Shown here one piece after another: positions 1 through 8,669 of a DNA stretch of 64,000 nucleotides. Location: positions 401,485 to 465,484 of the forward strand of contig NZ_VFNX01000003.1 in the NCBI RefSeq assembly GCF_006715785.1, written 5' to 3'. The notes beneath the pieces were generated by a model, which saw only the letters and a program-made list of their open reading frames with translations, made no database searches and had not been told where the DNA came from. Numbering within the stretch: position 1 is the stretch's first letter; each line of letters starts with the position of its first letter. Position numbers and translations under genes: made by a program. This DNA comes from Streptomyces puniciscabiei (lineage in GTDB: Bacteria > Actinomycetota > Actinomycetes > Streptomycetales > Streptomycetaceae).

Positions 1-142
1 CTACACGGTGGTCGCGGGGCCGCGATCGCTGCTTCCCGTGCCTGCGCTTCGGCGGCAGAGGGAGGCGGAGATGGAGTCGGAGATCGCCCTTCCGGTGTTG
101 CCTGCGCAGGCGGCTTCTGCGGTGGAGGTCCTGCCGCTTTAG
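1..142 (+). CDS. C-terminal end of an unidentified protein (partial)
   Basis: An open frame enters from the left edge and ends at a TAG at 140-142, giving about 46 residues that finish in AVEVLPL. Codon use has the strong G/C third-position bias of a real Streptomyces gene, and a hairpin follows at 213-234. Too little is present to name a family. The gene-rich carbohydrate context makes a glycoside hydrolase possible, but that is only a guess. Confidence 0.45.
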   Translation, partial: YTVVAGPRSLLPVPALRRQREAEMESEIALPVLPAQAASAVEVLPL

Positions 143-212
143 GTCGTACGCCGGCTGCGGGTCGTTCGTGGTTGTTCGCGCCCGCGCGGCGGAGCCGCAT
201 ATCCACTACAGC

Positions 213-234
213 CCCGCGCCCCTTCGGGCGCGGG
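213..234 (+). terminator. GC hairpin terminator after the partial gene
   Basis: A perfect 9-bp stem (CCCGCGCCC / GGGCGCGGG) with a 4-base CTTC loop lies 70 bases after the stop of the upstream partial gene and just before the chitinase promoter. There is no U-tract, which is usual for Streptomyces terminators. Confidence 0.6.
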
Positions 235-239
235 CCCCC

Positions 240-268
240 TTGACAGCAGGATTGGTCCATACCAAATT
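240..268 (+). promoter_or_regulatory. Chitinase promoter with DasR-type (dre) operator
   Basis: TTGACA at 240-245 is a consensus -35 box; a weak -10 (CAAATT) falls at 263-268. Between them, at 251-266, is ATTGGTCCATACCAAA, which fits the dre consensus bound by the GntR-family regulator DasR (arms TGGT and ACCA). A site in the spacer would let DasR block RNA polymerase until an amino-sugar effector releases it, as known for Streptomyces chitinase genes. The assignment rests on motif match and context. Confidence 0.7.
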
Positions 269-329
269 CATTGGCGCACCTCCGCACAGCCGTGCACTCC
301 CGAACACCCCATCCCCACAGGGAGATCGC

Positions 330-2018
330 GTGCGCAATCCACTCGGACGTCACAGACGTCGGCTTCTCGCCCTCCTCGGTTCCGTCGCCCTGGCGATCGG
401 CGGGGCCATCGCCCTTCCGGGCACCGCCCAGGCGGCCAACCTCCTCACCAACCCCGGCTTCGAGTCCGGCGGCCTGTCCCCCTGGACCTGCACCGGCAAT
501 CTCGGCTCGGTCGTCTCCTCCCCCGTGCACAGCGGCTCGAAGGCACTGCAGGGGGCGGTGACGGACAGCGACAACGCCCAGTGCAGCCAGACCGTCGCCG
601 TGCAGCCGAACACGACGTACACCCTCAGCGGCTGGGTACGCGGCAGTTACGTGTACCTGGGCGTGAACGGCGGCGCCTCGACCTGGACGACCTCGCCGAC
701 GGCGTACAGCCGGTTGAGCATGTCCTTCACCACCGGTGCCTCGCAGACCAGCGCCACCATCTACGTCCACGGCTGGTACGCCCAGGGCACCTACTGGGCC
801 GACGACATCGGCCTGGACGGCCCGGGCGGCGGCGGGGGCGGCGGTGACACCCAGGCGCCCTCCGCCCCGACGGGCCTTGCCTCGACCGGCAAGACGTCGT
901 CGAGCGTTTCCCTGTCGTGGAACGCCGCCACGGACAACGTGGGCGTGACGGGATACGACATCTACAGCGGCTCGAACCAGGTGCTGACCGTCTCCGGCAC
1001 GTCCGCCACGGTCAGCGGGCTGTCGCCCAGCACGTCGTACACCTTCACGGTGAAGGCGCACGACGCGGCCGGGAACGTCTCGGCCGCCTCCAACGCCGTC
1101 TCCGTGACCACGAACGCGGGCAGCGGCGGCGGCACCGGGTTCAAGCAGGCCGCACCGTATCTGTACGAGGGCTGGGGTGACCCGCCGAGCCCGACGACGG
1201 TGATGAGCGCGACCGGCATCAAGTGGTTCACCATGGCGTTCGTGCTGGACTCCGGCGGCTGCACCCCGGCCTGGGACGGCAGCCGGCCGCTCACCGGCGG
1301 CGCCGACCAGAGCGCGATCAACGCCGTCCGGTCCGCCGGCGGTGACATCGTGCCGTCCTTCGGCGGCTGGCAGGGCAGCAAGCTCGGCGCCAACTGCTCC
1401 TCGGCCGCCGCGCTCGCCGGCGCCATCCAGAAGGTGATCGACGCCTACGGCCTGAAGGCCGTCGACATGGACATCGAGAACACGGACGAGTTCGAGAACG
1501 AGGCCGTGCAGGCGAAGATCCTCACCGCGCTGAAGACGGTCAAGGCCAACAACCCCGGCCTGAGGACCATCGTCACCTTCGGCACCTCGACCACCGGGCC
1601 GACGTACTACGGCAACCGGCTGATCGAGCAGGCGCAGTCGCTCGGCGCGAACATCGACGTGTTCACGATCATGCCGTTCGACTTCGGCGGTGGCTCGGAC
1701 ATGTACGGCAACACCGTCAACGCCGCGGAGGGCCTGAAGAACAAGCTGAAGTCGACCTTCGGCTGGGACGACGCGACCGCCTACGCCCATATCGGCATCT
1801 CGGGCATGAACGGCCTGTCCGACCAGCAGGAGACGACCACCCCGGCGATCTGGACCCAGATCCGCGACTGGGCGAACTCCCACCACATCGCGCGGCTCGC
1901 CTTCTGGGCGGTCAACCGGGACCGGCCGTGCGCGGGCGGCGGTGTGGTGAGCAACTGCTCCGGCATCAGCCAGAACAACTGGCAGTTCACCTCGATCACG
2001 GCCGGGTTCACCGGCTGA
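330..2018 (+). CDS. Secreted GH18 chitinase with carbohydrate-binding and FnIII domains
   Basis: An extracellular endo-acting chitinase that cleaves chitin. The GTG at 330 is chosen because GGAG lies 5 bases upstream and it gives a proper signal peptide: RRR, a hydrophobic stretch, then cleavage near TAQA-AN. Earlier in-frame codons would add an arginine-rich leader. Domains of the 562-residue product are a CBM4/9-like binding module (about 36-165), a glycine hinge, a fibronectin type III module (about 175-265) and the GH18 barrel (about 275-560). The barrel carries the catalytic signature VDMDIEN near residue 378, with Glu as proton donor, and the SFGGW substrate-site strand. A DasR-type operator sits in the promoter, so induction by chitin breakdown products is expected. 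It ends at a strong hairpin facing the fucosidase gene. Confidence 0.93.
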   Translation: MRNPLGRHRRRLLALLGSVALAIGGAIALPGTAQAANLLTNPGFESGGLSPWTCTGNLGSVVSSPVHSGSKALQGAVTDSDNAQCSQTVAVQPNTTYTLSGWVRGSYVYLGVNGGASTWTTSPTAYSRLSMSFTTGASQTSATIYVHGWYAQGTYWADDIGLDGPGGGGGGGDTQAPSAPTGLASTGKTSSSVSLSWNAATDNVGVTGYDIYSGSNQVLTVSGTSATVSGLSPSTSYTFTVKAHDAAGNVSAASNAVSVTTNAGSGGGTGFKQAAPYLYEGWGDPPSPTTVMSATGIKWFTMAFVLDSGGCTPAWDGSRPLTGGADQSAINAVRSAGGDIVPSFGGWQGSKLGANCSSAAALAGAIQKVIDAYGLKAVDMDIENTDEFENEAVQAKILTALKTVKANNPGLRTIVTFGTSTTGPTYYGNRLIEQAQSLGANIDVFTIMPFDFGGGSDMYGNTVNAAEGLKNKLKSTFGWDDATAYAHIGISGMNGLSDQQETTTPAIWTQIRDWANSHHIARLAFWAVNRDRPCAGGGVVSNCSGISQNNWQFTSITAGFTG

Positions 2019-2032
2019 TCCGTACGGTCGAG

Positions 2033-2067
2033 CGCGCGGGGGTGCCCAGACCGGGCACCCCCGCGCG
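2033..2067. terminator. Bidirectional terminator between chitinase and fucosidase genes
   Basis: A perfect 15-bp stem (CGCGCGGGGGTGCCC and its complement) with a 5-base loop AGACC lies between two convergent stop codons at 2018 and 2080, so it can end transcription from both sides. Confidence 0.85.
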
Positions 2068-2079
2068 GCGACCCCCGGA

Positions 2080-3324
2080 TCAGAACCGGCCCGAACCGCG
2101 GTACAGCTCCAGCTCCCCGTCGAGTTCCACGGCCAGCACGGTGGCGTACGGGTCGAGGTCCGCCGCGGCCGGCGGGTCGATCCACAGCACGCCGACCGCC
2201 TCGTGCAGGCCGCCGGTCACCCGGTGGCCCAGTTCGGTGCCGGTGCCGAGCACGGTGACCCTGCGGACCGCCGTCGCCAGGCCCCGGACGCCGATCTCGG
2301 CGCGCGGGATGTCGAACAGGGTGAGGTAGAGGGTACGGCGGTCGGCGGAGAGGGTGCTGGGGCCGTAGTGGTGCCCGGCGGGCAGGCCGCGGACCGTGCC
2401 GTACACCGCCTCCGCGTGCCCGCGGATCCACTCCCCCAGCGCTTCCAGGCGCTCGGCCTGCGGCTGCGGGATGGTGCCGTCCTCCATGGGGCCGACGTCG
2501 AGGAGCAGGTTGCCGCCCCCGCCGATGGTCTCGGTGAAGTAGCGGATCAGCTGCGACACCGACTTGTGGTTGTGGTCGTGGTGCTGGTAGCCCCACGAGT
2601 CGTTGATCGTGAGGCACAGCTCCCAGGGGCCGTCCGGCGGCACGAGGGGAGCACCCTGCTCGGGGGTGGCGTAGTCGCCCTCGCCGAGCATGCGCGCGTT
2701 GAAGACGACGTCGGGCACGTACGACCGGACGAGAGCGGCGAGTTCGGGGATGCGCCACTGCTCCTCGCTGCGGTCCCACTCGCCGTCGAACCACATCAGG
2801 TCGGGCCGGTAGCGGGAGGCCAGCTCGCGGATCTGGCCGTCCCGGTAGGCGAGGAAACGCTCCCAGGCCTGAAGGTCCTCCTCCTCGGCGGCGACCTCGG
2901 AGTAGCGGTTGTCCGCCAGCTCCGGTGGGCGGCCCGGTTTGCGCGTCGAGGCGTAGTCGGGGTGGTTCCAGTCGGAGTGCGAGTAGTAGAGGCCGACCTT
3001 CAGGCCCCTCTCGCGCAGGGCCTCGGCGTAGGGGCCGATGTAGTCCTTGCCGAGGTTGAGGTCGCCGTACCGGGTGTCCCACAGGGCGACCCCGTCATGG
3101 TGGCGGCTGGTCAGGACGGCGTACCGGGCGCCGGCGCGGGCGAACAGGTCCGCCCACGCCTTCGGGTCGTACCGGGCGCCCGTGAATCGCTCCAGCTGGG
3201 ACATGTACCTCTCGTGCGGGACGACGCCGTCGTAGAACGACCAGGACTCCTGGACGCCGTCGACGGCGTAGATGCCCCAGTGGACGAAGATGCCCAGCTT
3301 GGCGTCGGTGAACCAGGGTTGCAT
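2080..3324 (-). CDS. GH29 alpha-L-fucosidase
   Basis: Predicted to release terminal L-fucose from glycans. The 414-residue protein has no signal peptide, so it acts in the cytoplasm on imported oligosaccharides. GH29 hallmarks are the N-terminal WFTDAKLGIFVHWG block, the SRHHDG strand and LMWFDGEW, which carries the expected nucleophile Asp. The ATG at 3324 lies 11 bases after the stop of the alpha-mannosidase gene; a GTG two codons upstream is possible. It is the last gene of the DeoR-GH4-GH38-GH29 operon, which points to coordinated trimming of mannose- and fucose-containing glycans. Linkage specificity cannot be read from sequence. Confidence 0.88.
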   Translation of the reverse strand: MQPWFTDAKLGIFVHWGIYAVDGVQESWSFYDGVVPHERYMSQLERFTGARYDPKAWADLFARAGARYAVLTSRHHDGVALWDTRYGDLNLGKDYIGPYAEALRERGLKVGLYYSHSDWNHPDYASTRKPGRPPELADNRYSEVAAEEEDLQAWERFLAYRDGQIRELASRYRPDLMWFDGEWDRSEEQWRIPELAALVRSYVPDVVFNARMLGEGDYATPEQGAPLVPPDGPWELCLTINDSWGYQHHDHNHKSVSQLIRYFTETIGGGGNLLLDVGPMEDGTIPQPQAERLEALGEWIRGHAEAVYGTVRGLPAGHHYGPSTLSADRRTLYLTLFDIPRAEIGVRGLATAVRRVTVLGTGTELGHRVTGGLHEAVGVLWIDPPAAADLDPYATVLAVELDGELELYRGSGRF

Positions 3325-3334
3325 GGGCACGGGG

Positions 3335-6300
3335 TCAGCCCCTGCGCAGCCGGAGCGTGAGGATCTGGAAGGGCCGCAGCTCCACGGGCACACCCCCGTC
3401 GGCCACCTCGGCCTCCTGCAGCGGGCGCTCCAGCAGGTCGGTGACCGATGCGCCCGCGAGCGGGAAGCCGGTCCGCAGGACGCCCCGGGCCCGGCCGCCG
3501 CGCGACTCGTAGAGCCGTACGACCACGTCGCCCGACGCGTCGTCGGCGAGCTTGACCGCCTCGACGGTCACGCCCGCCCCGTCCACGGAGACGACCGGCT
3601 CGGGCTCGCCCGCCGAATCCGCCGTCCGCAGGGGGAGGTTGAGGGCGTAGCCCTCGGCGACGGCGTCCTCGATGCTCGCGCCGGGGAGCAGGGAGTAGGT
3701 GAAGCGGTGGCGGCCCTGGTCGGCCCCGGGGTCCGGGATGCGCGGGGCGCGCACCAGGCTGAGGCGGACCGTGGTCGTCGTCCCGCCGTCCTCGCGGACC
3801 GTGCGGGAGACGTCGTGGCCGTAGGTGGAGTCGTTGAGGACCGCGACGCCGTAGCCGGGCTCGGCGATGTGCACCCAGCGGTGGCCGGAGACCTCGAAAC
3901 GGGCCGCCTCCCAGCTGGTGTTGGTGTGCGTCGGGCGCTGGACGTGGCCGTAGGCGATCTCCGCGCAGGAGTGCGGGGCCCGGATGTCCACCGGGAAGCC
4001 GGCCTTGAGGATCTTCTCGGCCTCGTGCCAGTCGATGTCGGTCTCGAAGTCGATGCGGGGGCTGCCGGCGCGGAGCGTGATCGTCTGGGTGATCGTCGAG
4101 CCCTTGCCGAAGGAGCGTGAGACGCGGATCGAGCCGAGCAGCGGGTCCTGGTCGACGATCTCGATCTCCGAGGCCTCCAACAGGTCCGTGTAGCGGTTCT
4201 TGTAGTGCTTGTCGATGTCCCAGGCGTCCCAGTAGTTCGGGAGGTCCGTGTGCAGGCGCAGCAGGTTGCCCTGGCCTGCGAGGACTTCGCGGTTCGCGCG
4301 CAGGTCGACCACGGAGGACAGGGTGCCGTCCGCGGCGACCTCCACGCGGACCAGGCCGTTGTCGAGGACCCGCCCGTCGACCGTCACCGGGTGCGGGGGC
4401 TCGGCGCCCGTCAGGGGGGCGCTGCCGCTCGCGGGTACCTCCACGTAGGCCGGTGCGCCCGCCGCCGTGCGGATCACCTCGGCGCGGTCGAACGGGCTGG
4501 TGTTGAACACGCGGGTCCCGCCGTCGCCGAGCGCGGCCACCGCTTCGGCCGTCAGCTCCTCCACCTCCCTCGCGACCCGGGCGTACTCGGCCTCCGCCTC
4601 ACGGTGCACCCAGGCGATCGAGGAGCCCGGCAGGATGTCGTGGAACTGGTGCAGCAGCACCGTCTTCCACAGGCGGTCGAGCTTCTCGTACGGGTAGGCG
4701 TAGCCCGGCGCGTGCAGCGCGGCCGTCGTCGCCCACAACTCGGCCTCGCGCAGGCGGTGTTCGGAGCGGCGGTTGCCCTGCTTGGTGCGGGCCTGGGAGG
4801 TGTACGTGGCCCGGTGCAGCTCCAGGTACAGCTCGCCGACCCACACCGGGGCGTCCGGGTACTCCTCGCGGGCCTTGGCGAAGAACGCGTCCGGGTGCTC
4901 GACGACGACCTTGGGCGAGCCCTCCAGGTCCCTCAGGCGCCTTGCCCGCTCCATGATCTCGCGGGTGGGGCCGCCGCCGCCGTCGCCCCAGCCGAACGGG
5001 GCCAGGGAGCGGGTGGCGCCGCCCTTCTCGGCGTAGTTGCGCACCGCGCGGGACATCTCCTCGCCGCTGAAGCGGGCGTTGTAGGTGTCGACCGGCGGGA
5101 AGTGCGTGAAGATGCGCGTGCCGTCGATGCCCTCCCACCAGAAGGTGTGGTGGGGGAACCTGTTGGTCTGGTTCCAGGAGATCTTCTGCGTGAGGAACCA
5201 GTCGTTGCCCGCGAGCTTGGCCAGCTGCGGGTAGGCGGCGCTGTAGCCGAAGGAGTCGGGCAGCCAGACGCCCTTGGTCTCGACGCCGAAGTGCTCGATG
5301 AAGAACCGCTTGCCGTGGATCAGCTGGCGGGCGACGGCCTCGCCGCCGGGCAGGTTGCCGTCGGCCTCCACCCACATGCCGCCGACGGGCGCCCACTGGC
5401 CCTTCTCGACGGACTTCTTGATCCGCTCCCACACCCGCGGGTAGTGGTCGCGCACCCACTCGTACTGCTGGGCCTGTGAGCACGCGAAGACGAAATCCTC
5501 GTACTCGTCGGCCAGGGACGTCACGTTCGAGAACGTCCGGGACGTCTTGCGCTTGGTCTCGCGGATGGGCCACAGCCACGCCGAGTCGATGTGCGCGTGG
5601 CCGACGCCGGAGATGATGTGCGCGCTGGCGTGGGCGGGCCTGGACAGCACCGGCTTCAGGGATTGCCGTACCGCAGGGGCCGAACCGGCGATGTCGTCCA
5701 GGTCCAGCAGGTCGAGGGCGCGGTCCAGCGCGTGCAGGATCTCGTGCCGGCGCGGCTCGTGCTCGCCGAGTTCCACCATCAGCTCGCGCAGCACCTGGAG
5801 GTCGAGGTCCAGGTGCCAGACCTCCTCGTCGAGGACGGCGAGGTCGGCGCGCCTGAAGGTGTACAGCGGCCTGTCGCCGGCGGTCAGGACGTCGCCGAGC
5901 GGAGTCGGCGCCGCGAAGCCGCCTGCCAGGATGTCCGGGTTGGAGGCGGCCTCGACCAGGTAGTGCACGGCCTCGCCGCCGTCCGCGGGGTTGGCGACCG
6001 GCACGTACTGGTTGAGCGGGTTGACCGCCTTCAGCGGGGTCCCGTCGGTGAGGTGGACCAGGGCCTCGGCCTGGTTGCCGGGCCAGTCGCCGACGAAGCC
6101 GAGGTCGATGACCGCCTCGACGCGCCTGCCGGCCCACTCCGCGGGCACCCGTCCGCTCATCCGGAACCAGGTCGTGCCCCAGGGCGGCCCCCAGGGGGTG
6201 TCCATCGCGAAGGGCTCGTACGGCGCGGCGGCGGCCTCGGCGAAGGGCACCGGCTCGCCCGGCGCCTGCCAGGCCTCGACCGCGAGGGGTGTGGTGGCCG

Positions 6301-6376
6301 CGTAGATGGCGGGCTTGATGCGCTGGTGGTGGAGACGCTCGGCGCGCTCCTCGATCCTGCGGCGTTCGTCGTGCAT
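3335..6376 (-). CDS. GH38 alpha-mannosidase
   Basis: A cytoplasmic retaining alpha-mannosidase of 1013 residues, normal for the family and without a signal peptide. The catalytic domain has the zinc-binding GHAHIDSAWLWP block near residue 257 and the nucleophile motif VWLPDSFGYS near 373; the C-terminal half is the usual GH38 beta-sandwich. The ATG at 6376 is preceded by GGAG at about 7 bases. The gene lies 67 bases after the GH4 gene and 10 bases before the fucosidase gene, in one operon under a DeoR-type regulator. Together the three hydrolases look built to strip mannose- and fucose-rich oligosaccharides after uptake. Confidence 0.93.
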   Translation of the reverse strand: MHDERRRIEERAERLHHQRIKPAIYAATTPLAVEAWQAPGEPVPFAEAAAAPYEPFAMDTPWGPPWGTTWFRMSGRVPAEWAGRRVEAVIDLGFVGDWPGNQAEALVHLTDGTPLKAVNPLNQYVPVANPADGGEAVHYLVEAASNPDILAGGFAAPTPLGDVLTAGDRPLYTFRRADLAVLDEEVWHLDLDLQVLRELMVELGEHEPRRHEILHALDRALDLLDLDDIAGSAPAVRQSLKPVLSRPAHASAHIISGVGHAHIDSAWLWPIRETKRKTSRTFSNVTSLADEYEDFVFACSQAQQYEWVRDHYPRVWERIKKSVEKGQWAPVGGMWVEADGNLPGGEAVARQLIHGKRFFIEHFGVETKGVWLPDSFGYSAAYPQLAKLAGNDWFLTQKISWNQTNRFPHHTFWWEGIDGTRIFTHFPPVDTYNARFSGEEMSRAVRNYAEKGGATRSLAPFGWGDGGGGPTREIMERARRLRDLEGSPKVVVEHPDAFFAKAREEYPDAPVWVGELYLELHRATYTSQARTKQGNRRSEHRLREAELWATTAALHAPGYAYPYEKLDRLWKTVLLHQFHDILPGSSIAWVHREAEAEYARVAREVEELTAEAVAALGDGGTRVFNTSPFDRAEVIRTAAGAPAYVEVPASGSAPLTGAEPPHPVTVDGRVLDNGLVRVEVAADGTLSSVVDLRANREVLAGQGNLLRLHTDLPNYWDAWDIDKHYKNRYTDLLEASEIEIVDQDPLLGSIRVSRSFGKGSTITQTITLRAGSPRIDFETDIDWHEAEKILKAGFPVDIRAPHSCAEIAYGHVQRPTHTNTSWEAARFEVSGHRWVHIAEPGYGVAVLNDSTYGHDVSRTVREDGGTTTTVRLSLVRAPRIPDPGADQGRHRFTYSLLPGASIEDAVAEGYALNLPLRTADSAGEPEPVVSVDGAGVTVEAVKLADDASGDVVVRLYESRGGRARGVLRTGFPLAGASVTDLLERPLQEAEVADGGVPVELRPFQILTLRLRRG

Positions 6377-6443
6377 CAGGGGTCTCCAGTGCGGGGGAGC
6401 AAGCGGTGGGCAAGCGGGCCAGCAAGCGCTTTCCGACGGGCGT

Positions 6444-7781
6444 TCACCCAAGGTACGCGAGGCCCGGATGGACCTCGATGTACCCCTCGACCAGCCGACG
6501 GGCCACGTTCACGGAGTCGACCAGGGGGTGCAGCGCGAAGGCCTTCACGGCCGTCGCACGGGAGCCCGACTCGGCGGCGGCGAGCACCTCGCGCTCGACC
6601 GCCTTCACCGCGCAGACCAGGCCGGTGGCGTGACCGGGCAGCGGGTCTGCGGCGACCGGGTGGGCGCCGTTGGCGTCGACCAGGCAGGGCACCTCGATGA
6701 CGGCGTCCGTGTCCAGGACCGACAGGGTGCGCCGATTGCGGACGTTCAGGATGAGGGTCGTGCGCTCGTCGCGGGCGATGGCCCGCATCAGGGCCAGGGC
6801 GACCTTCTCGTAGCCGCCGGAGAGGTCGTCGGCCTCGCGCTCGCCGGCGCCGGCCGTCTCCCGGTTCTCCGCCATGTACGTCGCCTCGCGCTCGGCCCGG
6901 GTGCGGTCCCAGGCCTCGAGGGCCGACACGCCGGCGCGGACGGCCTCCTCGTAGAAGCGGGCCTGCTGGTCGCGCAGGAAGGCCCCGCGTGTTGGGGCGC
7001 CGCTCCTGTATGCGCGGACGGCCTCGCGGTTGAAGTAGTAGTAGTGCAGGTACTCGTTCGGGATCGCCCCGAGCGACTGCAGCCAGTCGACGCCGAAGAG
7101 CTTGCCCTCCTCGAAGGAGCCGAGCAGGTCGGGGTCGGCGAGCAGGCGCGGGAGTTCGTCGCGGCCGGCGATGCGCAGTCCGCGGACCCAGCCGAGGTGG
7201 TTGAGGCCGACGTAGTCGATCCAGGCCTCCTTCGGGTCGGCACCGAGCACACGGGCGATACGGCGGCCGAGGCCGACCGGTGAGTCGCAGATGCCGATGA
7301 CGCGGTCGCCCAGGTGGCGGGACATGGCCTCGGTGACAAGACCTGCCGGGTTGGTGAAGTTGATGACCCAGGCGTCCGGGGCGAGCCGGGCGACCCGGCG
7401 CGCGATGTCGACGGCGACGGGGACGGTCCTGAGGCCGTAGGCGATGCCACCCGCGCCGACCGTCTCCTGGCCGAGCACGCCCTCGGCCAGGGCCACGCGC
7501 TCGTCGTTCGCCCTGCCCTCCAGGCCGCCGACGCGGATCGCCGAGAAGACGAAGTCGGCGCCGCGCAGGGCCTCGTCGAGGTCGGTCGTGGCGGTCACCC
7601 GGGGAGCGTCCTCGGCGCCGGCGGCCTGCTCGGCGAGGACGCGGGTCACCGCGGACAGCCGGCCGGCGTCCAGGTCGTGCAGCACGACCTCGGTGACCCG
7701 CCCCTCGCCGCGGTCGCCCAGCAAGGCGCCGTACACGAGCGGCACCCGGAACCCGCCGCCGCCCAGAATCGTCAGCTTCAC
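6444..7781 (-). CDS. GH4 glycosidase (6-phospho-beta-glucosidase type)
   Basis: An NAD- and metal-dependent glycosidase of 445 residues that works by oxidation, elimination and reduction. A Rossmann start (TILGGGGFRVPL), the NFTNPAG motif, ICDSPVG with the metal-ligand Cys, and GLNHLGW with the metal-ligand His are all present. Its GTG start overlaps the stop of the DeoR gene by four bases (GTGA), so translation is coupled. Characterised relatives act on 6-phosphoglycosides delivered by a PTS, yet no PTS gene is nearby. The divergent PfkB kinase could make a phosphosugar instead, or the enzyme may use an unphosphorylated substrate. The family is sure; the substrate is not. Confidence 0.85.
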   Translation of the reverse strand: MKLTILGGGGFRVPLVYGALLGDRGEGRVTEVVLHDLDAGRLSAVTRVLAEQAAGAEDAPRVTATTDLDEALRGADFVFSAIRVGGLEGRANDERVALAEGVLGQETVGAGGIAYGLRTVPVAVDIARRVARLAPDAWVINFTNPAGLVTEAMSRHLGDRVIGICDSPVGLGRRIARVLGADPKEAWIDYVGLNHLGWVRGLRIAGRDELPRLLADPDLLGSFEEGKLFGVDWLQSLGAIPNEYLHYYYFNREAVRAYRSGAPTRGAFLRDQQARFYEEAVRAGVSALEAWDRTRAEREATYMAENRETAGAGEREADDLSGGYEKVALALMRAIARDERTTLILNVRNRRTLSVLDTDAVIEVPCLVDANGAHPVAADPLPGHATGLVCAVKAVEREVLAAAESGSRATAVKAFALHPLVDSVNVARRLVEGYIEVHPGLAYLG

Positions 7782-8563
7782 GCCTGTACCTTTCCCGCCA
7801 GGACCACCTCGACGCCCGCCTCCTGAAGCGAGGAGCGGGTCACCGGGTCGACCGGCGCGTCCGTCACCACCACGTCCAGCTCCTCGGGACCGCAGACTCT
7901 CGCCATGCCCGTACCCGGGAACTTGGCGGAGTCGGCCAGCAGGACGACCTTGTCGCCGGCCTTGATCATGGCCCGCTTCACGGGCACCTCCACGACCGTC
8001 GTGTCCATCACCTGCCCGCCCGGGCGCACACCGCTGGTGCCGAGGAAGAGCCAGTCCGCGTGCAGCTGACGCAGGTTGTCCTCGGTGAGGAAGCCGACCA
8101 GGGAGCGGTACTCGCGGCGGACCATGCCGCCGAGCAGCACCAGCTCGATGCCCTCGTCCTCGGCGAGCTCCTCGTAGACCACCAGGTTGCTGGTGATCAC
8201 GGTGAGGCGGCGGCCGTGGAGCTGGCGGGCCAGCCGGTAGGCGGTGGTGCCGATGTCGAGCAGCACCGACTGGCCGTCGCGGACCATCGCCGCCGCACGC
8301 GCCGCTATCGCGTCCTTCTCGGCCACGCGCACCTCGGCGACCTCGGCGAAGGGCTGGTCGCCCTCCTCGACGACCGCACCGCCGTGCACCCGCGTGAGCA
8401 GACCGTCCTCCTCCAGCTTGACCAGGTCGCGCCGGACCGTCGCGGGGCTCACACCCAGCTGCTCGGAGAGGTCGGTCACGGACGCGGGGCCGCCGGAGCG
8501 CAGGGCCCGCAGGATGAGTTGGTGTCGTCGTTCTGCCAGCACGCCATGAACACTACTCGTCAT
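7778..8563 (-). CDS. DeoR-family transcriptional regulator
   Basis: A 261-residue cytoplasmic regulator that probably controls both arms of this glycan locus. The N-terminal helix-turn-helix (RHQLILRALRSGG, then SVTDLSEQLGVSPATVRRDL) is the classic DeoR fold. The C-terminal part is the sugar-phosphate sensor domain with VLLDIGTTAYRLA and LLGGMVRREYRS. The ATG at 8563 is chosen over a TTG two codons earlier. It is first in its operon and divergent from the PfkB-ABC-GH2 operon; the 106-base gap holds a palindrome at 8631-8647 that is its likely operator. The effector is probably a phosphosugar made by the kinase across the gap. Confidence 0.9.
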   Translation of the reverse strand: MTSSVHGVLAERRHQLILRALRSGGPASVTDLSEQLGVSPATVRRDLVKLEEDGLLTRVHGGAVVEEGDQPFAEVAEVRVAEKDAIAARAAAMVRDGQSVLLDIGTTAYRLARQLHGRRLTVITSNLVVYEELAEDEGIELVLLGGMVRREYRSLVGFLTEDNLRQLHADWLFLGTSGVRPGGQVMDTTVVEVPVKRAMIKAGDKVVLLADSAKFPGTGMARVCGPEELDVVVTDAPVDPVTRSSLQEAGVEVVLAGKVQA

Positions 8564-8630
8564 CTTCAATCATTTCTATGCTCAGTTCTGCTCGGCTATT
8601 GACCAATCTCCCCCGGCGGCGCACGATTCC

Positions 8631-8647
8631 CGTCATCGAAAATGACG
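8631..8647. promoter_or_regulatory. Palindromic operator candidate for the DeoR regulator
   Basis: CGTCAT-CGAAA-ATGACG is a perfect 6-bp-arm inverted repeat 23 bases before the kinase start. The half-site CGTCAT occurs again at 8558-8563, over the start codon of the deoR-like gene. Two half-site clusters at the two ends of a divergent promoter fit autorepression plus control of the kinase/ABC operon. This is inferred from symmetry and position. Confidence 0.5.
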
Positions 8648-8669
8648 AGGTTTGACGAGAGGCGTGCGC

